64,000 nucleotides of DNA from Lentzea terrae (GCF_003265345.1 NZ_QFWW01000023.1:357269-421268), one strand, 5' to 3'; shown: positions 50,150 through 59,490, counted from the first letter of the stretch. Translations and numbers: made by a program. The notes: generated by a model from the letters alone, not told the origin.

Positions 50150-51241
50150 ATGGCGAGATCCCCGAAACCCCTGTCCGTGCTGCTCGACGGCACTCCCCTG
50201 CTCGGACACCGCACCGGAATCGGCCGCTACACCGCGGCACTGGCCGAAGAACTGGCTTCCATGCCGGAGGAGGCCGACGTACGGGCGGTCGCGTTCACCT
50301 TGCGCGGCTGGCGTGCGTTGCGCACCGTGTTGCCGCACGACGTCACCGCGCGCGGCCTGCCCGTGGCGGCACGAGCGTTGCGGCAGATGTGGCTGCGGGC
50401 GCCGTTCCCGCCGGTCGAGATGCTGGCCGGGTTCTCCGACGTCATGCACGGCACCAACTTCGTGCTGCCGCCGACTTTGCGCGCGGGCAAGGTCGTCACG
50501 ATCCACGACTTGGCGTTTTTGGACTCGCCCGGCGACCTGCCGCCGTCGGACCGCCGGTTGCCCGAGTTGGTCCGGTTGTCGGCTCAGCGCGCGGACGTGA
50601 TCTGCACGCCGACCGCGGCCGTGGCGTCCGTGGTGGCGGACCGGTTCGCGGTGCCGCTGGAGAAGATCGTCGTGACGCCGTTGGGCGTCGACCCCGCGTG
50701 GTTCGCGTCGCGGCCGCCGTCCGCGACGTTGCGCGGCCGGCTGGGCCTGCCGTCGGAGTACCTGCTGTTCGTAGGTGCGGACGGGCCGCGCAAGGGCCTG
50801 CAGTACCTGGTCAAGGCGCACGCGGCCGACCCGTCGTTGCCGCCGCTGGTGATCGTCGGCCCTGGTCGGTCCGGTGTGGACGGTCGGGTGCTGCGGACCG
50901 GGTATCTGTCGGACGTGCATCTGCGGTCGGTCGTGGCGGGTGCCACCGCTCTGGTGATGCCGTCGCGTGACGAAGGTTTCGGGCTGCCGGTGCTGGAAGC
51001 GTTGGCGTGCAACGTACCCGTGGTGTGCTCGGACGTGCCCGCACTGCGCGAGACCGCCGGCGGGCACGCTCTGCACGTGCCGGTCGGTGACGTCGAGGCG
51101 CTCGCCGAGGCTCTGGCCGAGGCCGTTGCGGCACCGGCGACGCCCGCTGCTCAGGCCGAGCGGCGCGCGTACGCGTCCGGGTTCACCTGGCGGCGGTGTG
51201 CGGAGAAGACGGTCGAGGCGTACCGGCAGAGCCGGGCGTGA
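50150..51241 (+). CDS. Family 4 glycosyltransferase (GT-B)
   Basis: A 363-residue GT4: VLLDGTPLLGHRTGIGRYTAALAEEL, FSDVMHGTNFVLPP, VVTIHDLAFLDSPGD, TPLGVDPAWF, LFVGADGPRKGLQYLVKAH, DEGFGLPVLEALACNVPVVCSD. ATG at 50150 follows the previous stop with no gap and has GGTGG upstream. Last gene of the glycosyltransferase run; a strong hairpin terminator begins three bases after its stop. Confidence 0.88.
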   Translation: MARSPKPLSVLLDGTPLLGHRTGIGRYTAALAEELASMPEEADVRAVAFTLRGWRALRTVLPHDVTARGLPVAARALRQMWLRAPFPPVEMLAGFSDVMHGTNFVLPPTLRAGKVVTIHDLAFLDSPGDLPPSDRRLPELVRLSAQRADVICTPTAAVASVVADRFAVPLEKIVVTPLGVDPAWFASRPPSATLRGRLGLPSEYLLFVGADGPRKGLQYLVKAHAADPSLPPLVIVGPGRSGVDGRVLRTGYLSDVHLRSVVAGATALVMPSRDEGFGLPVLEALACNVPVVCSDVPALRETAGGHALHVPVGDVEALAEALAEAVAAPATPAAQAERRAYASGFTWRRCAEKTVEAYRQSRA

Positions 51242-51243
51242 CG

Positions 51244-51271
51244 TGAGGCGTCAGGAAGTCCTGACGCCTCA
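51244..51271 (+). terminator. Hairpin terminator after the glycosyltransferase run
   Basis: TGAGGCGTCAGG-AAGT-CCTGACGCCTCA, a perfect 12-bp stem with a four-base loop, begins just after the stop at 51241. No strong U-run, as is common in actinomycetes. Confidence 0.8.
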
Positions 51272-51348
51272 ACGACTTCACCGAGAGCGCGACCTCGGCG
51301 AGTGCTTTTCGAGCTGGCTCATCGACACCTGCCGCGAGCCCGTGACAA

Positions 51349-51376
51349 CGGCAACGCACTTCAGGAAGCGTTGCCG
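51349..51376 (-). terminator. Possible terminator downstream of rmlD
   Basis: CGGCAACGC-N10-GCGTTGCCG, a perfect 9-bp stem, lies about 95 bases beyond the rmlD stop on the minus strand. The rest of 51272-51469 holds no supported gene. Confidence 0.45.
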
Positions 51377-51469
51377 ATCGGAATCCGCTGTCGAGGGACG
51401 CTGATGGTTGCGCCCGGAATCGAACATGCCGAACAGGTTCTCGTACTTGAAACGGCCGTGCCAGACCGG

Positions 51470-52318
51470 TCACTCCAATGGCGCAGCACCAGTACGGGGA
51501 GCTACCACGCCCGCCTTGAATGCCTCCGAAAGGGCGCTCCGCCAGTGCGGCAACGGGGTCAATCCTGCTGCTGCCCATGCCGCACCCGACAGCACTGAGT
51601 AGGCGGGTCGCGGGGCCGGTCGCGGGAAGTCGGCCGTGGTGCAGGGCTGCACGCGGGCCGGGTCGGCGCCCAGTTCCTCGAAAATCGCGCGAGCGAACCC
51701 GAACCACGTCACCTCACCGGCGCCCGTGGCGTGCAGCAGGCGCTGCTCCGGCCGCACCGAGGCCAGCTGGAGCAGGCCGGCGGCGAGGTCGTGCGACCAC
51801 GTCGGGGAGCCGAGCTGGTCGTCCACAACGGACAGTGAAGGTCGCGAGGACTCCAGTGCTGCCATGGTCTTCACGAAGTTCGAGCCGTGCACGCCGTAGA
51901 CCCACGCGGTGCGCACGACGTAGCCGCCCGCCTCCAGCACGCGGCGTTCGCCTTCGAGCTTCGTGCGTCCGTAGGCGGACTTCGGGCCGACCGGGTCGGA
52001 CGGCTCGTACGGCCGCGTCCCGTCGCCGGCGAACACGTAGTCCGTCGACACGTGGATCAGCGGGATGCCGAGCGAGGCACACGCCTCGGCGAGCAGGCCG
52101 GGGCCGACGGCGTTGACGGCGAACGCGCGGTCCTCGTCGGTCTCGGCCGCGTCGACGGCGGTGTACGCGGCGCAGTTGATCACCGCGGAGGCACCGGCGA
52201 GGTCGGCGGCGGTCACCCGAGTCACGTCGAGGTCGGACGACGACATCGCGCGGACGTCAGCGGAAAGAGCAGCGAGGTCGTGGCCGAGCTGACCACGGCC
52301 ACCGGGAACGACGATCAA
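51470..52318 (-). CDS. rmlD: dTDP-4-dehydrorhamnose reductase RmlD
   Basis: Last step of dTDP-L-rhamnose synthesis: NADPH reduction of dTDP-4-keto-rhamnose. The 282-residue SDR-type protein begins LIVVPGGRGQLGHDLAAL (glycine-rich cofactor loop), then VINCAAYTAVDAAE, STDYVFAGDG, catalytic SAYGRTKLEGE (Tyr-x3-Lys) and AWVYGVHGSNFVKTM. TTG at 52318 is preferred: it follows the rmlB stop by four bases and has AAGG upstream; a TTG at 52336 would overlap rmlB. Forms an operon with rmlB and supplies WbbL. Confidence 0.93.
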   Translation of the reverse strand: MIVVPGGRGQLGHDLAALSADVRAMSSSDLDVTRVTAADLAGASAVINCAAYTAVDAAETDEDRAFAVNAVGPGLLAEACASLGIPLIHVSTDYVFAGDGTRPYEPSDPVGPKSAYGRTKLEGERRVLEAGGYVVRTAWVYGVHGSNFVKTMAALESSRPSLSVVDDQLGSPTWSHDLAAGLLQLASVRPEQRLLHATGAGEVTWFGFARAIFEELGADPARVQPCTTADFPRPAPRPAYSVLSGAAWAAAGLTPLPHWRSALSEAFKAGVVAPRTGAAPLE

Positions 52319-52322
52319 CTTC

Positions 52323-53309
52323 TCAGCCCTTCGCAATCTGAGCGCGCTCCTTGAGCGGCTCCCACCAGGCGCGGTTCTCGCGGTACCACTCGACCGTGTC
52401 CGCCAGGCCGACGTTGAAGTCGACCTGCGGCGCGTAGCCCAGCTCGGCCGAGATCTTGGAGATGTCCACCGAGTAGCGGCGGTCGTGACCCAAGCGGTCC
52501 TCGACGGGCTCGACGAACGACCAGTCGCGGCCGGTCGCGGCCAGCAGCCGCTCGGTCAGCTCGCGGTTGGTGAGCTCGGTGCCGCCGCCGATGTTGTAGA
52601 TCTCGCCCGGCCGGCCCGCTTCGGCGACGAGCTGGATGCCGCGGCAGTGGTCGGCCACGTGCAGCCAGTCGCGCACGTTCAGGCCGTCACCGAAGAGCGG
52701 CACCTTCAGCCCGTCGAGCAAATTGGTGACGAACCGCGGAATCACCTTTTCGGGGAACTGGTACGGCCCGTAATTGTTCGAGCACCGCGTGATGGTCACG
52801 GGCAATCCGTGCGTGCGGTGGAACGCACGAGCGAGAAGATCAGAAGAAGCCTTCGACGCCGAGTACGGCGAGTTCGGCTCCAGGATGTGCGACTCGGACC
52901 ACGAGCCCTCCTCGATGGAGCCGTAGACCTCGTCGGTGGAGACGTGCACGAACCGGCCGACGCCCGCGTTCAGGGCGCCCTGCAGCAGCGTCTGCGTGCC
53001 CAGGACGTTGGTCAGCACGAAGTCGGCCGAACCCTCGATGGACCGGTCCACGTGCGACTCGGCGGCGAAGTGCACGACCACGTCGACACCGCGCATCTGC
53101 TCGGTCACCACGGCGGGGTCGCAGATGTCGCCGCGCACGAACTCGAACTTGCCGGCGACCGGCGCGAGGTTGGTCTCGCTGCCCGCGTAGGTGAGCTTGT
53201 CGAGCACCACCACTTCAGCACCCGCGAAGGCAGGGTACGAGCCGCTCACCAACTCCCGCACGTAGTGCGAGCCGATGAACCCGGCCCCACCTGTCACCAG
53301 TACGCGCAC
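52323..53309 (-). CDS. rmlB: dTDP-glucose 4,6-dehydratase RmlB
   Basis: Second step of dTDP-rhamnose synthesis. The 328-residue extended SDR has VLVTGGAGFIGSHYVREL at the N-terminus, VVHFAAESHVDRSIE, STDEVYGSIEEGSW (catalytic Thr-Asp-Glu), YSASKASSDLLARAF (Tyr-x3-Lys) and TRCSNNYGPYQFPEKVIP, all diagnostic. GTG at 53309 has GGGAGG eight bases upstream. First gene of rmlB-rmlD; diverges from an LCP gene. RmlA and RmlC must be encoded elsewhere. Confidence 0.96.
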   Translation of the reverse strand: MRVLVTGGAGFIGSHYVRELVSGSYPAFAGAEVVVLDKLTYAGSETNLAPVAGKFEFVRGDICDPAVVTEQMRGVDVVVHFAAESHVDRSIEGSADFVLTNVLGTQTLLQGALNAGVGRFVHVSTDEVYGSIEEGSWSESHILEPNSPYSASKASSDLLARAFHRTHGLPVTITRCSNNYGPYQFPEKVIPRFVTNLLDGLKVPLFGDGLNVRDWLHVADHCRGIQLVAEAGRPGEIYNIGGGTELTNRELTERLLAATGRDWSFVEPVEDRLGHDRRYSVDISKISAELGYAPQVDFNVGLADTVEWYRENRAWWEPLKERAQIAKG

Positions 53310-53438
53310 GCCGATTTCCTCCCGTGGTGTTCGTCCGCTCGCAGTCTGTCACACGGCCAAATCCTGCAACCCACAGCGATGTCACGCCGTTTGTCTTATA
53401 AAAGAAGTGAGCCTAGGTGCAGTGGGGGAGGAACGGCT

Positions 53439-54989
53439 GTGGAAGGCAACAGTCCGCCGGTCAGGGTGGAGGGGACCCGGCCGACGACGGCTTTCCGCGC
53501 GCTCCTGGTGACCGGGAAGATCTTCGTCGCCCTCGTCTCGACGGCTGTGCTCCTGGTCACGTCCTACGGCTGGGCGAAGGTCAAGGGCGCGAACGACGGC
53601 ATCGTGAAGACCGAGGTCATCTCGGAGGACATCGCGAAGGACGCCGGGCGCAAGCCGCTCGACGGCGCCGTCGACATCCTCCTGGTCGGCATGGACAGCC
53701 GCACCGACGCGCAGGGCAACCCGTTGTCGCAGGAAGCACTGGCGCTGCTCAACGGCGGGTACGCCGACGGCGAGCAGAACACCGACACGATGATCCTCGT
53801 GCACATCCCGGTCGACGGCACGCGGGCGGTCGCGATCTCGTTCCCGCGCGACTCCTACGTGGACATCGCCGACGGGTTCGGCAAGCACAAGCTCAACTCG
53901 GCCTTCGCCCGCCAGCGCAACACCGTCGACCAGCAGCTGCGCGGCAACGGCGAGACCGACGAGCAGAAGATCCGCACCGAGTCGATGGCCGCCGGCCGCA
54001 AGACGCTGATCAAGACGATCGAGAACATGGCCGGCGGGGCCGTGCGGATCGACCGGTACGCCGAGGTCAACCTGGCGAGCTTCTACGAGGTCACGAAGGC
54101 CATCGGCGGCGTGGAGGTGTGCGTCAAGGAGGACACCTCCGACCGGGACTCCGGCGCGAACTTCAAGGCGGGCCCGCAGACGATCGAGGGCGCGCGGGCG
54201 CTGTCGTTCGTGCGGCAGCGCGGCGGCCTGCCCGGTGGTGACCTGGACCGCATCGTGCGGCAGCAGGTGTTCATCGGGGCGCTCGCGAAGAAGGTGCTCT
54301 CGACCGGCACCCTGACCGACACGGACAAGCTGAACGGGCTGGTCGAGGCCGTGCAGAAGTCAGTGGTCCTCTCGTCCGGCTGGGACATCACCACGTTCGC
54401 CGAGCAGATGCAGGGCCTGGTGGGCGGCAACATCGAGTTCCGCACCATCCCGGTGGGCGACCCGATGGACACCTACGGCGACGGCAACGTGCTGCCGGTG
54501 AACCCGGCCCAGGTTCGGAAGTTCCTCACCAGCCTCGCCGTGGACAAGTCGCCGGCCAGCTCGTCGTCGCCGGCGCCGAGCACCACGCTGCCGGCGCCGC
54601 CGAACTCGTCGATCACGGTGCACGTCTACAACGCGGCGAACGTGCAGGGTCTGGCGAACACCGTGATGAACACGTTGGCGGCCAAGGGTTTCAAGCGCGG
54701 CCCGGTGGCCTCGGCGCAGCAGACCAGCGACACCACGGTCGTGCGGTACGCGGCCGGCGAGGAGGGCTCTGCGCGCAAGGTCGCGGCCGAGCTCGGTCCG
54801 AACGTCGGCGTCGCGCAGGACGCGTCCGTCCGAAGTGGACAGGTGCAGGTCTTCGTCGGCACCGACTACCAGACACCGGCCGGCAACGACGAGGACGTCG
54901 ACGCGCAGGGCGTGCCCGGCACTTCGGCGCCCGCCTCGTCGAGCAGCACTCCGCCGATCACGGCGGGCGGACTGGTCTGCGTGAACTGA
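53439..54989 (+). CDS. LCP (LytR-CpsA-Psr) ligase with LytR_C domain
   Basis: A 516-residue membrane-anchored phosphotransferase that joins lipid-linked wall polymers (such as arabinogalactan) to peptidoglycan. After a cytoplasmic N-terminus and one membrane segment (IFVALVSTAVLLVTSYGW), the LCP domain covers about residues 75-310: DILLVGMDSRTD, NTDTMILVHIP, SFPRDSYVDI, FVRQRGGLPGGDLDRI. A Ser/Pro-rich linker leads to a LytR_C domain (ITVHVYNAANVQGLANTV). GTG at 53439 has GGGGGAGG eight bases upstream; TTATAA near 53393 may be its -10 region. Confidence 0.92.
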   Translation: MEGNSPPVRVEGTRPTTAFRALLVTGKIFVALVSTAVLLVTSYGWAKVKGANDGIVKTEVISEDIAKDAGRKPLDGAVDILLVGMDSRTDAQGNPLSQEALALLNGGYADGEQNTDTMILVHIPVDGTRAVAISFPRDSYVDIADGFGKHKLNSAFARQRNTVDQQLRGNGETDEQKIRTESMAAGRKTLIKTIENMAGGAVRIDRYAEVNLASFYEVTKAIGGVEVCVKEDTSDRDSGANFKAGPQTIEGARALSFVRQRGGLPGGDLDRIVRQQVFIGALAKKVLSTGTLTDTDKLNGLVEAVQKSVVLSSGWDITTFAEQMQGLVGGNIEFRTIPVGDPMDTYGDGNVLPVNPAQVRKFLTSLAVDKSPASSSSPAPSTTLPAPPNSSITVHVYNAANVQGLANTVMNTLAAKGFKRGPVASAQQTSDTTVVRYAAGEEGSARKVAAELGPNVGVAQDASVRSGQVQVFVGTDYQTPAGNDEDVDAQGVPGTSAPASSSSTPPITAGGLVCVN

Positions 54990-55056
54990 AACCCCGGCGT
55001 AACGGGCGTTCGATAGTTACGCTGAGGAAGCAGATCCAGCACCCGGAGGACCTACG

Positions 55057-56244
55057 TTGAGCACTGCCACCCGCGCGAAGAAGACCGCACTGGTCGTCGG
55101 CCGGACGGTCATCGCGCTCGTCGCCGTGACAACGTTGGCGTTCTCCGGCTACTTCTGGACCGCGCTGCGGTTGGTGAAGCAGAACACGAACACGACGGAG
55201 ATCCTCGAGGTGCTCGAGGACATCCCGAACTCGCCGCCCGTCGCGGACGGCGCGGTCGACATCCTGTTGGTGGGCAGCGACAGCCGAACGGACGCACAGG
55301 GGCGGCCACTTCCCGCGGACGTGCTGCGCAAGTTGCGCACCGAGAGCACCGACACGGTGAACACGGACACGATCATCGTGCTGCGGGTGCCGCGCAACGG
55401 CGGTAAGGCCAGTGCGATCTCCATCCCGCGCGACACGTACGTGCCGATCCCCGGCTTCCGCGAGGACAAGATCACCTCTGCCTACGGCGCGGTGAAGTAC
55501 CTGACCGCGGAACGGCTGCAGGCCGAGGGCGTGAGCGACCAGCAGGACCGCGAACGCAAGTCCGACGAAGCCGGGCGCAAGGCGCTGGTGCAGGTCGTGC
55601 AGGACCTGACCGGCATGCGGATCGACCACTACGCCGAGATCAACCTCTACGGCTTCTACCTGCTGACCGAGGTGATCGGCGGCGTGCAGGTGTGCCTGAA
55701 GGCCGGCACGTCCGACCCCAACTCCGGCGCGAACTTCCGCGCGGGCCAGCAGACGGTCTCGGGCGGCGACGCGCTGTCGTTCGTGCGGCAGCGCAACATG
55801 CCCGGTGGTGACCTGGGTCGCATCGCGCGGCAGCAGGTGTTCATGTCGCAGGCGATGAAGCAGCTGCTGTCCGCGGGCACGTTCACCGATCCGGGGAGGA
55901 TGAACGGGCTGCTGGACGCGATCTCGAAGTCCGTGGTGGTGGACGAGAAGCTCGACCTGGCGACGCTGGCCACGCAGGCGCAGGGCCTCGCGTCGGGCAA
56001 CGTGGAGTTCGCCACGATCCCGGTGACGAACATCGACGCGCGCAACGAACGCGGTCAGAGCGTGGTCACGGTGGACCGCGAGGCGGTGAAGGCGTGGGTG
56101 GCGCAACTGATCGGCGAGACGCCGAAGCCCGTTCCGTCGTCCACGACCCCCAGCACGCCGGCGAAGTTCGGTCCTGAGAAGCTGCTCTCGCTGGACGGTG
56201 CGCACGCCGTGGCAGCGCAACAGGATGTGCCCTGCGTCGATTAG
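55057..56244 (+). CDS. LCP (LytR-CpsA-Psr) ligase without LytR_C
   Basis: A 395-residue LCP protein, paralogue of the preceding one: one N-terminal membrane segment (VIALVAVTTLAFSGYFW), LCP domain with DILLVGSDSRTD, NTDTIIVLRVPRNGG, SIPRDTYVPI, DHYAEINLYGFYLLTEVIGGVQVC and FVRQRNMPGGDLGRIARQQVFM. It stops after a short Pro/Thr tail and lacks the C-terminal LytR_C domain. TTG at 55057 has GGAGG seven bases upstream. Gap of 67 bases from the first LCP gene. Same wall-ligase role inferred. Confidence 0.92.
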   Translation: MSTATRAKKTALVVGRTVIALVAVTTLAFSGYFWTALRLVKQNTNTTEILEVLEDIPNSPPVADGAVDILLVGSDSRTDAQGRPLPADVLRKLRTESTDTVNTDTIIVLRVPRNGGKASAISIPRDTYVPIPGFREDKITSAYGAVKYLTAERLQAEGVSDQQDRERKSDEAGRKALVQVVQDLTGMRIDHYAEINLYGFYLLTEVIGGVQVCLKAGTSDPNSGANFRAGQQTVSGGDALSFVRQRNMPGGDLGRIARQQVFMSQAMKQLLSAGTFTDPGRMNGLLDAISKSVVVDEKLDLATLATQAQGLASGNVEFATIPVTNIDARNERGQSVVTVDREAVKAWVAQLIGETPKPVPSSTTPSTPAKFGPEKLLSLDGAHAVAAQQDVPCVD

Positions 56245-56261
56245 TCGATTAGGAGTGCCGC

Positions 56262-56945
56262 GTGAGCGTGACCGAGATCCTCTTCACGCCGTTGCTGAAG
56301 GCCGATTCCGGTCGTCCGCTGATCACGCACTACGACGACGAGACGGGCTCGCGGATGGAGCTGTCCCGCGCGACCGCGGCGAACTGGGCCGCGAAGACCG
56401 CGAACTGGCTGCGCGACGAGCACGACGTCGAGCCGGGTGACCCGGTGGCGGTGCTGCTGCCCGCGCACTGGCAGACCGTCGGCCTGCTGCTCGGCGCGTG
56501 GTGGTGCGGTGCCCGCGTGGTCGGTGCGGGCGAAGAGGCTCGGGTGGCCGTGGTGCCGCCGGGTGTCACGGCTGACGCGGACGTCGTCGCCGTTGCCTCG
56601 CTGGACGTCTGGGGCCGCGGGTCAGGTGCGCCGGTCGACTACCTCGACGACGTGCGCGTGCACGGCGACGACTTCACGCCGTGGTCGCCGGTCGCGGGTT
56701 CCACCTTGGCGCTCGGTTCGTCCACTGTGGATGAAGTGGTGGCGCAGGCACGGGAGCTCGGGGCGAAGCTGGGCGCCGAACCGCGCGTGCTGTCCACTTT
56801 GGAGTGGGATGTGCCTTCCGGTGTGCTGGAAGGTTTTCTGGCCGTGCTGGCGGCCGGTGGCTCACTGGTGCAGGTGAGCAATCCCGACGCGGGCCGGTTG
56901 GCCGCGCGCCGGGAGAGCGAGAACGTCACGCTGCAGCTGGGTTGA
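56262..56945 (+). CDS. TIGR03089 family protein
   Basis: A 227-residue protein of the actinobacterial TIGR03089 family, resembling the N-terminal part of AMP-dependent ligases (ITHYDDETGSRMELSRATAANWAAKTANWL, AVLLPAHWQTVGLLLGAWWCGARVV) but too short to hold the adenylation active site. Function unknown. In mycobacteria the homologue also follows an LCP gene. GTG at 56262 is 17 bases after the LCP stop, so same operon. The last 20 bases overlap the convergent DoxX gene. Confidence 0.88.
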   Translation: MSVTEILFTPLLKADSGRPLITHYDDETGSRMELSRATAANWAAKTANWLRDEHDVEPGDPVAVLLPAHWQTVGLLLGAWWCGARVVGAGEEARVAVVPPGVTADADVVAVASLDVWGRGSGAPVDYLDDVRVHGDDFTPWSPVAGSTLALGSSTVDEVVAQARELGAKLGAEPRVLSTLEWDVPSGVLEGFLAVLAAGGSLVQVSNPDAGRLAARRESENVTLQLG

Positions 56946-57348
56946 GCACCTTGTTGTTCTTGAACAGCACGCGGTCCAGCGAGTAGGCGCCACCGTTGAA
57001 GCCGAGCGCGAGCGCGGCCGCGGCCAGCACGACGACGAGCTCGGAACCACCCTGGCCGATCAACGGACCAGACGCGTGGACCAGCACGAACGCGCCGAGC
57101 ATGTTCGCGGCCAGCAGCACGCCGACGATCGGCAGCGCGACACCGGCGATCAGCGCGAGGCCACCGGCGAGCTCGACGGTCGCGGCGAACGCGGCCGAGA
57201 CGGAAGGCAGCGGCACACCCATCTTCTCGAACGACGCCGCGGTGCCGGCCAGACCGTACTCGGTCCACTTCTGCCAGCCGTGCGCGACGAACACGATGCC
57301 GACGCCGAGGCGGCCGATGAGTGCGGCGATGTCCTTGAGCTTGCCCAT
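56926..57348 (-). CDS. DoxX family membrane protein
   Basis: A 140-residue four-helix membrane protein: IGRLGVGIVFVAHGWQKW, SFEKMGVPLP, TVELAGGLALIAGVALPIVGVLLAANMLGAFVLVH, VVVLAAAALALGF. DoxX-type proteins are linked to redox and oxidative-stress responses in mycobacteria. ATG at 57348 has GGGGAG eight bases upstream. A large inverted repeat upstream suggests control by a dimeric repressor. Confidence 0.88.
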   Translation of the reverse strand: MGKLKDIAALIGRLGVGIVFVAHGWQKWTEYGLAGTAASFEKMGVPLPSVSAAFAATVELAGGLALIAGVALPIVGVLLAANMLGAFVLVHASGPLIGQGGSELVVVLAAAALALGFNGGAYSLDRVLFKNNKVLNPAAA

Positions 57349-57383
57349 GGTGCTTGCTCCCCGATCCTGTCGTTTCACTGTCA

Positions 57384-57425
57384 GTCGTTCAACTTCGAAC
57401 CAAAACTAGTACAGGTTTGAACGAC
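57384..57425 (-). promoter_or_regulatory. Inverted repeat upstream of doxX
   Basis: GTCGTTCAA (57384-57392) and TTGAACGAC (57417-57425) are perfect complements separated by 24 bases, ending 35 bases before the DoxX start. The space between could hold a promoter core (contains ACTAGT). Likely operator; regulator unknown. Confidence 0.5.
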
Positions 57426-57452
57426 CTCATGAAAACGACAGGAAGCCAACAG

Positions 57453-58232
57453 CTACTTCTTAAGTTGGATCCCCTCACCCTTCGTGTTCGTCAGGGTCAG
57501 CGAGCTGCGGTCGAGCTTGTAGGTGACCTGCCCGTCCAGCGCTGCGACCACCGCCTTTTCCGCTGCCGTCTCGTCCGGGCCGCACGCCTTGTCGGTGTGG
57601 ACGAACGAGTCGAACGTGATCGTCTGACCGTCCACGCGGTAGGACGCCGCGCCGTCGTTGCAGCCGGTGAACACGTTCACCTTGCCGTTGTCGAACTTCA
57701 GCGTGGCCGGTACGCGGCCGGGCACCGATGACACCGCATCGGCCTGGACGAAGCTCTCCAACTGCCAGGTGCCGCCCTCGAGCGTCGCCGGCGCCTCCGG
57801 TGCGAGCACGATCTCCGCGCCCGATCCGGTGAGCACCAGGTTCTGCCCGTCCATCCGCCACGCGGGCGTCGCGCTGAGCAGCTTGGACAGCCACTCGTCC
57901 TGGGTGTGCAGCTCCTGGCTGGGGCAGCCCATGGCGGTCATGCTGAGGTCGGAGACCTTGAGCTTGCCGTCGTCCAGCACGACCGGTCCCTGCATCTGGT
58001 TGCAGCCGGCATTGGCGAGCAGCCGCCCGTCGTCGGTGAATCTCAGCTCGATCTTCGTGCCGTCGACCAGGGCACGTGGCTTGCCCTGTTCGGTGACGGC
58101 CGTGGACGTGAACACCTTTCCCCGCATGTCAGCGCTCCCCTGGCCGGACCTGTTGCCGCACCCGGAGGCCAGCAGGGTGACGGCGATGGCGGCGACGAGA
58201 ACTCGGTAGCTCATGTGGTGAGGACGGAACAC
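57453..58232 (-). CDS. Lipoprotein with two META domains
   Basis: A 259-residue exported lipoprotein: signal segment SYRVLVAAIAVTLLASGC with lipobox LASGC. Two META/HslJ-like domains follow, one at about residues 38-140 (TKIELRFTDDGRLLANAGCNQMQG, MTAMGC) and one from ~150 to the end (GTWQLESFVQ, LKFDNGKVNVFTGCNDGAASY, TDKACGPD), each with the typical GCN or GCND turn. HslJ proteins affect drug or heat resistance in other bacteria. GTG at 58232 has GAGGAGG four bases upstream; ATG 58214 is the alternative. Confidence 0.85.
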   Translation of the reverse strand: MFRPHHMSYRVLVAAIAVTLLASGCGNRSGQGSADMRGKVFTSTAVTEQGKPRALVDGTKIELRFTDDGRLLANAGCNQMQGPVVLDDGKLKVSDLSMTAMGCPSQELHTQDEWLSKLLSATPAWRMDGQNLVLTGSGAEIVLAPEAPATLEGGTWQLESFVQADAVSSVPGRVPATLKFDNGKVNVFTGCNDGAASYRVDGQTITFDSFVHTDKACGPDETAAEKAVVAALDGQVTYKLDRSSLTLTNTKGEGIQLKK

Positions 58233-58310
58233 GCGGCCTCCTCGGTTGCCTGTTGCCCGAAGGCCGGACGCGGATTGCGCGCCCGGCCAACGGTTTTGCA
58301 GCATTCGACG

Positions 58311-59282
58311 TCACGGGGACAGGGATTCCGCGTAGTCGTAGAGGCTCTTGATGTCGTTGTCGAAGTACGGCCCGTCCATCTGGGCCGGGTCGCTGTGCCG
58401 GTGGCTGACCACGCTGTTGATGTAGCCGAGCCCGTTCTGGTCGTTGTACTCCTGCAGCCACGGACCACCGCTCGAGCCGCCGGTCATGTTGCACCAGGCC
58501 CGGATGTGCTGGTTGTGGCCGTGCCAGGTCGTGCCCTGGCAGTAGTACTGCAACTCACCGGTGAACGGCGCGCCCGCGGGGTAGCCGAGGATCGTGACGT
58601 ACACCGAGTAGCCCCAGTTCCAGCGCAACCCGTTGCCACCAACGACGTTGACGATCGAGCTGCCGCCGTTGGTCTGCATGATGACGATGCCCATGTCCTC
58701 GTCGTAGTTGCTGGAGTTCGTCCAGGCCGTCCGCGAGGTGAGCTGGTAGGCGTACCACGTGCCGTACGGGCGTGCCCCGTGGCGGTAGCGCGGAACGAAG
58801 ACCCAGTTGCGCATCCACTGGCCACCAGCACCGCCGTGCACGCAGTGCCCCGCCGTCTGGACCAGCTTCTTCTTGCCGCTGTTGACGGTCGCGCCCGAGC
58901 ACACGTAGTTCAGGCCGTTGACCGGGTTGGTGAAGTACACCTTGCCGACCGTCTGGGAGTCGTTGAGCATCGCCCCGATCCCCTGGGCCTGCTCGGCCTT
59001 GACCTTCACCGACGGCGCGGCACCGTCGATGCTGCCCGCACGCCCCGAGGGCTGGGGTGCGGACTTGGCCTTGACCGTGGCAGGACCCGTCGCCGGGATC
59101 GCGTTGGCCATGCGCTCCGGGGTCCAGTACGACTCGGCTGCGGCGGCCGACTGGATCTTGTTGTCGGAGGTTCTGGCCAGGCTGGCCGAGCTGCCGTTCG
59201 GGGCCGCCTGCGCGGTCGGCACGAAAACGGAAGCGGCCAGCACGAATCCAAACGCTAACGAAACAGTTCTTTTCGCTCTCAT
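58311..59282 (-). CDS. Secreted trypsin-like serine protease
   Basis: A 323-residue exported protease. Signal peptide (TVSLAFGFVLAASVFVPTAQA), a pro-region of about 100 residues, then a chymotrypsin-fold domain with the triad His (LVQTAGHCVHGG), Asp (SSNYDEDMGIVIM) and Ser (TGGSSGGPW). Cysteines around the histidine (VCSGATV, GHCV) and near the serine (YYCQGTTW, AWCNMTGG) can form disulfides. It resembles Streptomyces/Pseudonocardiales peptidases of the V8/glutamyl-like group. ATG at 59282 has GAGG eight bases upstream. Confidence 0.9.
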   Translation of the reverse strand: MRAKRTVSLAFGFVLAASVFVPTAQAAPNGSSASLARTSDNKIQSAAAAESYWTPERMANAIPATGPATVKAKSAPQPSGRAGSIDGAAPSVKVKAEQAQGIGAMLNDSQTVGKVYFTNPVNGLNYVCSGATVNSGKKKLVQTAGHCVHGGAGGQWMRNWVFVPRYRHGARPYGTWYAYQLTSRTAWTNSSNYDEDMGIVIMQTNGGSSIVNVVGGNGLRWNWGYSVYVTILGYPAGAPFTGELQYYCQGTTWHGHNQHIRAWCNMTGGSSGGPWLQEYNDQNGLGYINSVVSHRHSDPAQMDGPYFDNDIKSLYDYAESLSP

Positions 59283-59490
59283 TCGAAATACCTCACTAAA
59301 CGAGGTTGAGTTGCGGCTTTGCGAACGTAGCGACGCCTCTGACCTGGTGTCCAGCCGCGCTTCTGAAGTTGCTCTGTTCAGCAGAGCTTGCATTCCATGC
59401 CTGCCAGAAAAAGGTCCGTCCGGGCCATTTTCTCGTTTTATGTGCAGCATCAGAAAGCGCTATCCGCCTTGTTGATCTTGAAGTTGGGGG

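Noticed and set aside
51272..51469. Possible gene remnant between the glycosyltransferase run and rmlD
   Set aside because: A minus-strand frame of about 58 codons has no usable start and no recognisable similarity; only the hairpins are supported.
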